From the NCBI GenBank assembly GCA_001600635.1, contig BCKL01000012.1, positions 310,001-374,000 on the forward strand: DNA of 64,000 bases. Direction: 5' to 3'. A program made the position numbers and the translations under genes. Of this stretch, positions 35,331 through 45,650 are shown one piece after another. Below the pieces are notes generated by a model that was not told where the DNA came from, did not search any database, and worked only from the letters and a program-made list of their open reading frames with translations. This stretch comes from Leucosporidium creatinivorum. Taxonomy: Eukaryota; Basidiomycota; Microbotryomycetes; Leucosporidiales; Leucosporidiaceae. Every line of letters begins with the position of its first letter. Within the stretch, counting starts at the first letter, position 1.

Positions 35331-36514
35331 TCAAAAGCGGTCCTCTTCCTCCTCATCGCTATCTCCACCCTGCCAATCGATCTTCGCCTCAATACCTTCT
35401 TCCTCGCAGAAGCGGTCAATCTGGCTCATGGGCCTGTCGGCCGCCTCATCGAGTCCGGTGACTTTGATCTCGACCAGCACGTTGCGCAGCGTATCCTTGC
35501 AGGCTTTGACGACCTCGTACGTCTGGATACCGGCGATTCGGACGTCCCTCGTATCCCCTACAAGCGTGACGGTGAGACTTTGCAGTGGGGAGGTGGCGAA
35601 GGCGGAGACGAGGTCGGCGCTCGGGGCAGCGAGGGTGAGCTTGAGCGCTTGTAGATGGGGAAGAAAGAGGGGTGGCATGCCAGTAGTAGGCGTGGGGCTG
35701 AGTAGGGGTAGCTCCAGGCTACTAAGGGTGCTGCTCAGGACGGAGAGCGTGCTGAAGAGGAGGGGAGTCGAAATCCGCTGGTCCAGTTCGAGGTCGGAGA
35801 GAGGACAACTCCAAGCATCCGAGAGCGTAGGGTGATCGAGTCCAGCGACGGAGTTCAGGGCTAGGGCTTCTAACGACGAGTTTTGGAGTGTCGATATGAG
35901 GGACGCGGAGCCATCTGCCGAGACGTTGGAAAGGAGAAGAGCCTTGACTTGAGGGAAGTGGCCGAGGATCATGGCTGCCGAGAAACCATCAAGGCTTCCA
36001 GGGAGCTCGCTTCCCGAGAGGTAGACGGCGTATATCCTTTGCCTCCAAGGCTCTGGAAGCAGGCCGACTACGGCCGCCGCGAACGCCGAGCATTGGCTCA
36101 TGTAAAAGTGTTTGACGCTGGTCGCAAGCGCGAAAGCTTTGGCACAGGTTTGAGCCGCCTTCTGTACGTCCTCAAGGCTTTCCAACTCGCCTTCGACGTC
36201 AATGCGCTCGAGATATCGAGCTCGGCGAGGGGCGATGGAAGAAGCGAGGAACTCGAGCTCGTCGCTGGTGCGTTTACTGAGCTTGAACTTGAGGGACTGC
36301 GAGGTTTAGATTAGCTAGCGCAAGGTGCTCCCGGCTTTCTAAGATCACGCACCTGCCAGAGAATGGGGCCACTTAGAGTGTAGAGCTCGCGGCTGGTTGA
36401 GCTCAACGCGATGAACGTCTGACGCTCCTGCGAGTCGGCGGATTCTTCATCTTCCTCCACGGCAGACACGATGCGCTCCTTGACCTCGGTCGGCATGTCG
36501 TTCCATCCAGCCAT
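35331..36514 (-). CDS. F-box-like/LRR family member E
   Basis: Two exons on the minus strand (36514-36353, 36296-35331), 375 residues. MAGWNDMPTEVKERIVSAVE runs to FIALSSTSRELYTLSGPILWQ at the family intron, with a shorter insert than in B or F. The exon-2 body has leucine-rich motifs (VKALLLSNVS, LEALALNSVAG, LSDLELDQ, LQALKLTL, LQSLTVTL) and ends with the family helix IDRFCEEEGIEAKIDW followed by an acidic GGDSDEEEED tail unique to this copy. Confidence 0.8.
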
Positions 36515-36810
36515 CGTGAGCTTCGGACCAGCAACGAGGGTGACGAAAAGGCGAGGGGGCGTAGGAGAGGGGGAGTGTAGTCGAGTAGAGCTTCGAGCTG
36601 GTGCTTTGTAATCCAGTAGCGATGGCTTGAGCTTCCAAAGCGAGCGAGTCCTGCACGACGAACAACAAGCAGAGGTCAGCGCTCGAGCTTTGATGAGCTG
36701 ATGAAAGGCAGCGACGGGAGCGAGTTGTAGGGTAACAGGGAGGTGTCGGAGTAGTAGATATGAAGCTGTAGCTCACCTAGCAGCTGTACGAGTATCGCCG
36801 AAGAGCAGCA
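36515..36810 (-). promoter_or_regulatory. Family leader E: shared 5'-UTR with intron
   Basis: Read on the minus strand: CTCGTACAGCTGCTAG, GTGAGC donor at 36776, intron to TGCAG (36651), then leader exon 36650-36515 with GAAGCTCAAGCCATCGCTAC, GATTACAAAGCACCAGC and TCGAAGCTCTACTCG, close to leaders C and D. Confidence 0.7.
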
Positions 36811-37211
36811 GACGAGTCGAAACTGAGAACGAGCAAGATGAGGAGGAGACCAAGAGACGTCGGACTCGGCAAGTCGAGGTCGAGCGATCCGTACCCCCAC
36901 TTTCTCTTCGCTTCGCCGGCCTCTGAGGCTACTCCCACTCGTTTGAGAGGTTTCCCCACTCGTTCAACTCCTCTCAGCAACACGCGAAGCAGGGAGCCAA
37001 CGCCGAGCACAAGACCGAGCGACTTCGCGAATGCGAGATGAAAGTCGGAGCGGAATCGTTTATCCACAAAGTTCAAACTATGGACGTAAGCCGCCTCTTC
37101 TCTGGTACACAAGCTTCCGAATCATCGGTCGAGGCGCCTCTGACTGTCGAGAGAAGAAGGATCAGCCTCGATGCGAATCCAACACCGAGCGAGGGCACCT
37201 ACCTCACATCA
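36811..37211. other. Intergenic region between family members E and F
   Basis: About 400 bp containing the distal promoter of E and the 3' flank of F, both on the minus strand. No gene seen. Confidence 0.35.
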
Positions 37212-38414
37212 CTACATCTTCCACCTGCTAATCAAAAACAGCTCCACGCTCCTGCTCTTGCACAGCACTCTCAACGTCTCCACCGCCTCGTCCAGCTCGC
37301 CTTCCCGCTCCTCGTCGCCGAGGTAAACCTCGAAAGCCTTCAACGTCGACGAGTGCTGCTCCACGACCTCCCTCAGCACGTCAAAGTCGGCGACTCGGAG
37401 GCTCTCGCCAGACCAGACTGTAATCTCCTTGAGCCGCGCCGTGGAGAACGCCGAGAAGAGGGCCAATCCGCCATCCCACACGCTGCGAAACTCAAATCTC
37501 TCCAGGAGGGGGAGGTTGTAAGGACGGAGCGGGGTCGAGTCGAGGAAATCCCCAAGATCCCCGTACCTGAGGTCTACCAGAGTGGCTCCGACCTGGTGCA
37601 GAAGCGCTCGAAGTGTCGGCTCGTCGATCCATACCTGAAGGTCGAGAGACTTGAGGCTGCCGCTCCAGGGTTGAGCGAGGACTGGGACGTAGCGAAGGTG
37701 ATCCGAGGTAATCGAAGAGCTGAACTCCAATCGCTGTAAGGAGCTGATGGATTGGAGATGCGGAAGGACGAGTTGATCCGGGTCATCGAGAATGGGCAAA
37801 GCGACGTCCACCAACCCAAACAGCGAAGGATGGCAGCGACCTCTGGGGCACTGAGATCTGATTCGAAGGACGCCGTGAGGGTGAGAGTTCGGATTCGACT
37901 TCTCAGCTTGGTCAGGGAGGGTAGGAGGTCGACCCAGCCGGTGGCCGAGCCAAGACCGCCCAAGCGGAGCTCTTCGACGTTCGGCGTGCGCTCGAGTGCA
38001 CGAGCGCATACTTCGGCAATCTCCTCGACCTTTGCGCTCGCCCCTGGGAAGATGTGGTGGCGGCAGTCGACGACGCGGACAAAGCGACAGCGATTCGAGC
38101 TGACAGCATCGCCGAAAGCCTGGATGGACGCCGCGGATCGGGCTCCCAGCAGGAGGGACTGTCGGCGAGAAGTTAATCCTGCTTTGGGCTACAGTGCATC
38201 CAAGACTCACCTCCCACAGCATCGGTCCCGTCAATGCGTAAAGGGTTCGATCCGTCTCGCTCAGAGCCAGCACGGCGCGACGCTCTTCGGAGGTGGAGGA
38301 GGGCGCAGGATCTAAAGGATGACGGGGCGTAGCTTCCCTCGCTCGACCTTCTTCAGAAACGAGCTCCACTACGCGCGTCTTGAGCTCGGTCGGCAAGTCG
38401 TTCCATCCGGCCAT
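37212..38414 (-). CDS. F-box-like/LRR family member F, carrying a frame disruption
   Basis: Exon 1 (38414-38211) encodes MAGWNDLPTELKTRVVELV to LSETDRTLYALTGPMLWE. Splicing at the family position (52-nt intron, acceptor at 38159) gives an exon 2 homologous to member B (SLLLGARSAASIQAFGDAV, ILRCLG). Near 37815-37822 the frame then slips by one base relative to B, and the rest of the homology (LVDVALPILDDPDQ, QPWSGSLKSLDLQVWIDEP to the end) continues in another frame. Oddly, the unspliced message is open from 38414 to 37212 (400 codons) and ends in the correct C-terminal frame, because the 52-nt intron shifts the frame the other way. So the gene may be newly broken, may use intron retention, or may contain a sequencing error. 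Confidence 0.65.
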   Translation of the reverse strand: MAGWNDLPTELKTRVVELVSEEGRAREATPRHPLDPAPSSTSEERRAVLALSETDRTLYALTGPMLWEVSLGCTVAQSRINFSPTVPPAGSPIRGVHPGFRRCCQLESLSLCPRRRLPPPHLPRGERKGRGDCRSMRSCTRAHAERRRAPLGRSWLGHRLGRPPTLPDQAEKSNPNSHPHGVLRIRSQCPRGRCHPSLFGLVDVALPILDDPDQLVLPHLQSISSLQRLEFSSSITSDHLRYVPVLAQPWSGSLKSLDLQVWIDEPTLRALLHQVGATLVDLRYGDLGDFLDSTPLRPYNLPLLERFEFRSVWDGGLALFSAFSTARLKEITVWSGESLRVADFDVLREVVEQHSSTLKAFEVYLGDEEREGELDEAVETLRVLCKSRSVELFLISRWKM

Positions 38415-38760
38415 CCTGAGCTTCGAGCGAGCGAGCGACGAGGGGCGACGAAGGGGCGAGCGGGCGTAGGAGGGGAAAGATGTAGGTGGATAAAGTTTCG
38501 AGCTGGTGTTTTGTAGTCCAGTAGCGCTGGCGAAAGCTTCGGAGATCGAGCGAATCCTGCACGACGAACAACAAGAGGGTCCGCGCGCTTGAGCTTAATG
38601 AGCTGGTGAAGGGGGCGACGTGGAGCGAGTTGTCGGGCGGCAGAGTGGCGCAGGAGTGGTGCAGAGTAGATTTTAGCTCACCGATCAGCTGCACGAGTAT
38701 CGCAGAGAACAGTTGAGTCGAAGCGAGAACGAGCAAAGATGAGGAAGAAGGGCAAGGAGC
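38415..38760 (-). promoter_or_regulatory. Family leader F: shared 5'-UTR with intron
   Basis: Minus strand: CTCGTGCAGCTGATCG, GTGAGC donor at 38681, intron to TGCAG (38557), leader exon 38556-38415 with GCTACTGGACTACAAAACAC, CAGCTCGAAACTTTAT and CTCCTACGCCCGCTCGCC. More diverged than C, D and E but clearly the same element. Confidence 0.65.
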
Positions 38761-39315
38761 GAACGAGCTTGTCCGCCTCTTGTGCTCGACGGCGCCGTCG
38801 TCCACTACGCTACAGCAAGCCTCGCCTTGAGTTACAAGACAATAGATCATCGCTGCGAACCACTCTTGTTAAGCTTGCACCTTTCGTCCTCCCTCCGTCG
38901 ACCCCTTCGGCATTCATCACCTGCGCCGAGCCTCGCTAAAGTCGAGAAGACTCGTTACAGAGGAGCAGTAGGCTGAGAGGCCGACGCCTGAGATCAACTC
39001 CGTTCGACTAAACACTCCGCTTCGTCCCGAACTCCTGCAGGCCTGCAGCACCAGCTGAGCGCCTTCCGACCGAACCGCCGAAACAGCAATGACTGCCTCG
39101 AGAGAGGACTAGTGATTCCAGCTGCTCGACCGCAAGACTCCGACGCTCGTACCGTCTTGCTATGACCAGGCGAAGGGCTGCATGGCATCAGATCAGGCTT
39201 CAGCTCGGCGCAAGGGAGTCACGCGAAGCCAGCTCACCTCGGTCTTACCCTCGAGTACTGCCCTCCCCTCCGCTCGGATCCGGTACTGGCTTATCCTATC
39301 CCTTTTCACTCCACC
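38761..39315. other. Intergenic region
   Basis: About 555 bp between the leader of member F and the stop of the small membrane-protein gene. No credible gene or known element seen. Confidence 0.35.
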
Positions 39316-39708
39316 TCACACCTTGACCGCACCCTCCTTGTTCTTGACCCTCCTCAGCTTTTCCTGAATGTCCTGCGCCTCCTTGGCCAGCTCAGCTTCG
39401 TGCCGCCTGAGCATCTTGATCCGATCCTCCACTACAGAAGGACTCGGTGCGGTGGAGCTGGTGGGTTCTTGAGCGACTTGCGAGTCCTTGCGGTCGCGAA
39501 GGTAGTAGCCGATGGCGGCGGAGGCTGGGGGACCGCGAACGGGTCATGAGCTACAGCGAAAGCAGGGCGACGTCGAGCAAGACTTACTCGGCAAGATAGT
39601 GAGAACCAAGAAGCCGTAGATGCGACGAGAGCGAACAGTTTCGAGCACTGAAGGGGCGAAGCCGGTGAGCTGGGCGAAAGAGAGCTACAGAAAGAACGAG
39701 AGCTCACT
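39316..39708 (-). CDS. 89-residue single-pass membrane protein with split start codon
   Basis: No ATG exists in the open frame upstream of MLETVRSRR. It is created by splicing: A at 39708, GTGAGC donor, 60-nt intron, CTTCAG acceptor (39648), then TG at 39647. Exons 39708 (A only), 39647-39588 and 39524-39316 give 89 residues. The product has a basic N-terminus, one hydrophobic helix (IYGFLVLTILPTSAAIGYYL) and a charged C-terminal coiled coil (DRIKMLRRHEAELAKEAQ). Size and layout resemble small mitochondrial inner-membrane assembly factors, but no family was recognised. It diverges from MCM10 with about 160 bp between the start codons. Confidence 0.65.
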
Positions 39709-39866
39709 GGTGGTGTTCTGTAGGTCTGGCAACTAGATAAGATGATGCTCGAGTCTCCTAGTCGCAAAGAAATGTAGCCGAGTGAGTCGTCGAAGGGAAA
39801 GAGACTCAGCTCGCTCGACGCGACGACCTCTTGTTCTCCGTCCTCTCACCTCTACAGCACCTCGAC

Positions 39867-42800
39867 ATGCAGCGGCGACAATCAAAGTCGCCTACACCGC
39901 CGCCACGGAAGTCTGTAGCTCAGCTCAGAGCAGAACGAGCTCGTGTCGACGCGGAGCTGGCGCGCGCGGAGGCGCTCGAGCAGGCTGAGCTTGAGGAGAA
40001 AGAGACGTTTGAGGGCGCCAAGGTCATCGTACCAGCTAGTCCAAGTCCACGTAAGTCCCGGCAGCCTGTCCAGTTCACTCAGGCTGACCTTCCGCCTATC
40101 TTCAGGCAAGAGACGAGCGCGTCAAGAGGATCACTTCCCGAGCAGTCGCGCTCCCTCTGGTTTCCGCGATTCGACGCTCGCAGGGCCACCAGAGTATTCG
40201 TACAGCGACAGCCTACGCGCCGCTCAGCCCCCTGCGCGCGACTCCCAGTTCTCTTCGCACGAATCGGCGCTGCCTCGTCCGAGTAAGTCTGCTCTCCGCT
40301 GGGGTCTCTTAGAGGCTGCTGACCTCTTGGACCACTACAGAACCTTCCTCGTTTCTTGCTGGACTCGGCCAGATTGGTCAGAAGAGCTCCGACCACAAGT
40401 CGCGCAAGCAGCAAGTCGCTCAACGAGCAACGGGGTTCGCTCTCGACTCGTCGGCTCGCGGCAGCTCGAATAGCAAGGCGTCGACGTCAAGCAAGAACGC
40501 CACCGCCAGCAAGACCAAGGAGGTAGAGCGGAGCTTGGCCGCACCGTCTTCGTCGCAGGAGCAGAGCCAGCCCGAGGTCAAGCGGTCACCTTCCTCGCGC
40601 GGCGGAGGCATGAGTCGCCATGCGGCCGCACCGAAGGCGAAAGCAGCTCCTGCACCGATCGTCAAGAGTCGACCCGCCTGGGACGACGAGGAGGGTACAG
40701 CCGACGAAGAGGAAGACGACGAGGACGACCTCGACATCACCGACGGGCCGACAAAGCCTCGCACTCGCCACGCCGATGGCACTCTCATCGAGAAGCTCGA
40801 GGTCGGACCCTTCGACCATGACCCACCCTACGGCGATCCCAGCTTCGAGACCATCGAACCCATCAGCGGCATCCATCTCAAGTGAGTTCGGATGCTCGCC
40901 TCCCCTCGGCGATGTTCTCGGACTGACATTTCGTCCCGCACCCTGCAGGAAAGGCTCCCGCGTCATCACTCACGACCAAATGCAACAGCACTTCGACTCC
41001 CGCTACCACCTCTCTCCCTCCCTCGTCTACTCTCTCGCTCGCAAAGCCCCAGGCTCGGATCACGTCGACGTCGACGTCGTGGGCGACTACATCGTCATCG
41101 GCGTACTCGCATGGAAGGGAGATGTACGAGTCACGAACCCCAACGCACGCGAGGAGTCCAAGGAGCGCAAGAACCTTCGCTTCACTCTCGTCGACCTCTC
41201 GACCGTGCAGGCGGCGGCGAGCGGGACCGGAACGCTCAGTGTTATGCTGTTCGAGTCGGAGACGGTCGATACGGGCGTCAAGGATGGGTACGAGGCCCCG
41301 GTGTACAAGGGAGGAAGTGGTGGAGCGTACGAGAAGTTCTGGAAGGAGAGCGTTGGAGCTGTCGTCGCCATTCTCAACCCTCAGATCCTCAAGCCGAGGG
41401 TGGTGAGTTGGGCAGCTGTGCTTTGAGACGTTTCGTGCGCCGCACGCTGACCGCTCCTTGCACGCAGACCCCTGGCCAGCCCAACATCTTCACCATCACG
41501 CCTCGCTCGGCCGACTCGATGATGGTCATCGGTCGCGCAAAAGATCTCGGGAGCTGTCAAGCGCGCAAGGCGAGCGGACACCTTTGCGGCGACTGGTGTG
41601 ATGCGTGAGTGTTGATCATGTCTGTCCTTCGGGCGGCGAAGGCTGACCTCCCTCTCACTCCCTTCTCGAAGCCGAGTCAACCGTCACTGCGCTTACCACG
41701 TCCAACGAGCAATTGGCGGTACCAAAGCTTCGCGCCCCGAGACTGCCAACACGTATGTCAGCCTTCACTCTACACCTCCTTTCTCCGCTGACAGCCCTCG
41801 CCGAGCACAGCACCTCGAGCATGTCCAGTACGGCCTTGTTCGACAAGAAGAAGTTCGCCTCGAGCCTGAAGAACGGCGGCAAGTCGACTTACAACCCCGA
41901 CAAGAAGACTGGCCTCCTCCCCGACTCTCGTCGAGCTCAAGTCGCCGAAGGACTCGTCACCTACGTCTCGGCGGGCACGGGCGGCGGCATGCGCCACGGC
42001 AAGCACACAGTCGTCTCCTCTGATGGCGCTCGACGAGCCGCTGCCATTCAGAGTGGGAATGGGAATGGAGGGTTCGTCAGAGGTGTGAGGGATGGACCGA
42101 CGGCGGCCGATTTGGTCAAGGAGAGGAAGGAGAAGGAGAGGGTGGAGAGGAGGAGGAAGGAGGAGGTCAAGGCATTGATGGGGCAGGATAAGGGGAGGAG
42201 CGTGGGTGGGGAGTACGTCGAGTTGGCTACTAAGCAGAGGAAGGAGCGGGAGAGGGCCGAGAGGAAGAAGAGGGAGGAGGAGGAGAAGGCGGGCATTGTT
42301 GCCAAGGGAAAGAAGAGGAGGAAGGTGCAGAGCGAGTCGGAGTCGAGTGAGGAGGAGGACAATGATGAGAACGGAGCGGGGGAGAAGGGCAAGAAGAAAA
42401 AGCGGGCGTTCACGACGGCGGCGGTTCGGCTTATAGGCTACGATCCTACGAATCACAAGGATGCCGAGGACGAGGAGACGAAACGACTACGGGTGAGTAG
42501 CTCTTTTGATTCTAGCGTCGACCCCCTCGCTGACCCAGCTCCATCGCCTCCCAGCTCTCCGCCATCACCTCCCTCACCGCCGACCGACCTGCACCCAAAC
42601 TCTCTGCTCCTCCCGGTCCCAAGGTCCGTTCCGGTGTCAGCGCTCCTACCGCCAAAGCCAAGCCTACCTCCGTTGTCGAGAAGAACGAGGAGCTGCCCGA
42701 CCTTAGGAGGAGTGGCAAGCCAGCACCGCAGGAGGAGGACAGCGACGACGATCTGGTCGTGGAAGGAGCGCCGGTGAGGCCGCCTGTCAAGGTGCGTTTA

Positions 42801-42928
42801 GTTTGTTGCTCGCCGGCGAGACTCGAGCTGATCAGGCTGCCCTACAGGTCGCTCGCCCTCTTCCCCGAGTCGCCTCCAAACCCGCCAGCCCAACCGCCTC
42901 ATCGTCCGCGGCCGCCTCGCAAGCCTGA
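39867..42928 (+). CDS. MCM10: Replication initiation factor MCM10
   Basis: Nine exons (39867-40050, 40106-40282, 40341-40881, 40949-41402, 41468-41604, 41672-41752, 41811-42492, 42555-42791, 42848-42928) join to 857 residues. A disordered, charged N-terminus with coiled-coil start is followed by the OB-fold region (GDYIVIGVLAWKGDVRV, NLRFTLVDLSTVQ, VAILNPQILKPR, NIFTITPRSADSMMVIG) and the MCM10 zinc finger: DLGSCQARKASGHLCGDWCD then NRHCAYHV. The C-terminal half is Lys/Glu-rich. MCM10 activates the CMG helicase and binds Pol alpha and DNA at origins. The match of zinc-finger spacing is the strongest evidence. Confidence 0.92.
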
Positions 42929-43064
42929 GCAACATCTGTATCATTCCCATCAAACCCTCGTCATATCCCTGTAGCCTCTCTTCGCAGTCTCGCATGCCCT
43001 GCATCGTAGTTTTACGTGTTCTCGCTTCATTTCAAGGCGGAAGCGATAGATAGCGCGAGCATGC

Positions 43065-45416
43065 TTAACGCTTCGATTTGGACGTATCGACGTCGATGTA
43101 CTGCTTGGGCACACCTCGGGCGATGAGAAGCTTGCTGACGAGGGCGTCGTGGGTTCCTGCGAGTGAAGTCAAGGTCAGCGAACGCTCTCTCTTCGCCTCC
43201 ACGTCGGATCGACATCGAAGAGAGCTCGGTGACCCACCTTGGCACATGATCTCCACCTTGGGCTGTTGGCCCTTCTTGGCGCTACCAGCGAGGGGCTGCA
43301 CGGCGGTGGAGGAGGCAGAACGGTGCTTGAGCTCTTCGGCAAGCTCGTCGGAGGTGAAGAGGGACCAGGGTTCGTGGCCTGCTTTGCACGAAGTGGAGGA
43401 GGAGTGAGAACAGTGGGAGGAGGAGGAGATAGGCGTAGTTGTGGTCGGAGAGGAGTAAGTGGGAACGAAGAGAAGGTCCAGGTCAGCATCTGCACTGAGC
43501 AGCGGCGAGAGCGAGGACGACCCACCAGAAACGAGAGTGACCTGTCGTTTGCCGACGTTCTTGATAGCGACCTTGATGACGGGAGGAGATCCCTTCCTGC
43601 TCGGCAAGCCAGTGATCAGCACCTCCATCTCTCGCCCTCCATCTCTCACCACGGCGCCGAGCACGACTCACTTGACCACCTTCTCCTCCCCTCTCCTCTC
43701 CATACTCCACCAAGCCGTGCACCCATCTCTCAACCTCTTCTGCGCATCCTCCTTGGTCAACACATCCACCGCCTCGCCCTTCTTGAGCAGGATCTCTTGC
43801 AGTAGGGGGTCGAGCTTGATGAACTTTTGGTCCCGAGGGTGTGAGAGAGAGTGCGAGGCGATGTAGGAGGTCAAAAGGGACTTGAGCTCGGTGGGAAGGT
43901 AGAGGTCGGACTCGGGGCTGGGAGGTTGGTGGGGCGGGTTGGCCAAGGCAGAGAGGAAGGGGTCAGGAGGAGAACGGTCGCAGGCCGTCAGCCCGAGGCA
44001 AGCGCATGAGCTGGAAGTGTTGCAAAGGCTCACCGTGCGTGCTCGACCGCTTGGAAAATGGGCAAGATCGAGCTAGAAGGCTTGAAGAGCTCCTTGACCA
44101 CAACCGAGCTTGCGGAGCCAGAGCTCGACGCTGGTCCTCCCTCAGCAGCTTCTGGTGCCGATGCTGCTGCTTGAGTAGCGGCTTGCGCCATCGTCTTGTA
44201 AGAGCGAACACTTTGAACGCTGTTAAGTGCCGAGGGATCAGCTCGGCTCCGCGAATTGAACGAGAGCATCAACTCACTCTGCATGCTCCCCGTTCACGCT
44301 CAACACCAATAGCTCTCCTTTGACCTCCTTGGTAGTCACCACCCCCGCCTTGACCGCCTGCTTCATTAAAGCCGCCAATTTCTTGAACGAGCTCTTCTTG
44401 ATGTCCGCCGAGGGAGGAGTCCCAGCAGGTCGAAAAGGAAGGATATAGGTGCTGTACAGCGAGGAAGCGGGCATGGGGAAGAGCTTGGAGCTTGACGGCT
44501 TGCGGAGGATGGTTTGGATGGAGAGGAGGAGAGCGTTCCGGAGAAGGGTGTCAACATCTTGAGGGGTAAGCTCGGCGGTGGGGTCGGCAGATGGCGCTGA
44601 AGAGGAAGGCGTAGCATCGGAGGAGATGGAGGTCGAAGCGAGGGTGGTAGAGAGATCGTCCTCGGCGGCTGAGGTGGGTTTCGTGGGCTTCGAGGAGGTG
44701 GTCTCGGCGATGGGCGATACCTCGACGCCGGATCCAGCGGCCCAGAGGTAGTCTCCGCGGGCGTGGAGCTGTAGAATCAACCTTCAGTCAGTCTTAGAGA
44801 CCTCGGGACGTCTCAGAGTGGCTCAAAAGCTCACCGTAATGGCAGCCTTCCCCTTTCCGTCGGTGGCGATGAGATCCTTCTTATCCGCTCCGAGTTGTCC
44901 AATAGCGACAATGGGGCCATCCGCACGGATTGCAACAAGGTGCCCTTCGAGCATGGAGTCTGGCAGCTCGCGCAGGGACCGCGTAGAGACTCCCGCCGAG
45001 AATAAGGCTGCGAAGGAGAAAGAGCGTTAGTGCGACGTCATTGGCGCTGTTGAAAGGTAATAGGAGCAACGCAGCGTACCTGCACCTGATACGAGATTCT
45101 CCACCACCTGAGGCGCCGTCACCAGCACTGGCAGCAGCTCGGGGACGAGATCAAAGGTGTAGCAAGTCGGGATGAGCGCTCCGTCGCTCCCCTTGCCTGG
45201 TCGAAAGAAGCGGGGGTCTCCATTAGGTGCCGAGTAGATGGTAAGAGGCTCCTCGAGGTGGTTTGTAGCCTTCTGGACGAGCAGGCCGTCGGGCAAGAGC
45301 GATTTGGCCAGCGCGGCCGGGAGGTCGAAAGCGGTCTGTAGCTCTTCACGAAGCTTGCGAGCGTCACTGGACCTTAGCGGAGCTGAAGTCTTGCTGGTGT
45401 GCGGTCGCTTGAACAT
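43065..45416 (-). CDS. TMA64: Translation factor eIF2D/ligatin (Tma64)
   Basis: Multi-exon minus-strand gene from ATG 45416 (MFKRPHTSKTSAPLRSSDAR) to TAA 43065. Domain order matches eIF2D: the N-terminal DUF1947-like fold (LREELQTAF); a PUA domain (FFRPGKGSDGALIPTCYTFD, GHLVAIRADGPIVAIGQL, GKAAITLHARGDYLW); a central winged-helix region (LPFRPAGTPPSADIKKSSFK); a SWIB-like part (PTELKSLLTSYIASH); and a C-terminal SUI1 domain (PPVIKVAIKNVGKRQVTLVSG, LAEELKHRSASSTAVQPL, KYIDV-like end). eIF2D recycles 40S subunits and delivers tRNA independently of eIF2. The gene converges with MCM10 (136 bp between stops) and diverges from VPS35. Confidence 0.9.
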
Positions 45417-45650
45417 GGTGAAGTCGAAGTCAAGAGATCGGCGGAAGGAGACCCTGCTCAGCGCTGAGAGGCTCTCTCCCTTCTCCGCACCGCTCGTCTC
45501 CAGCTCGACCTCTCGCCAGCGTACGGATCGACTACAGAAGCTCCTCTCAGCGCCCTCTTCGCCTCCTGTACCTCTTCCCAACTCCCTCCTCGTCTGACTC
45601 TCAGCTCAGCACGACCACGCACCTCCTGCTCCCGCCCGCCCTCGTTCAGA

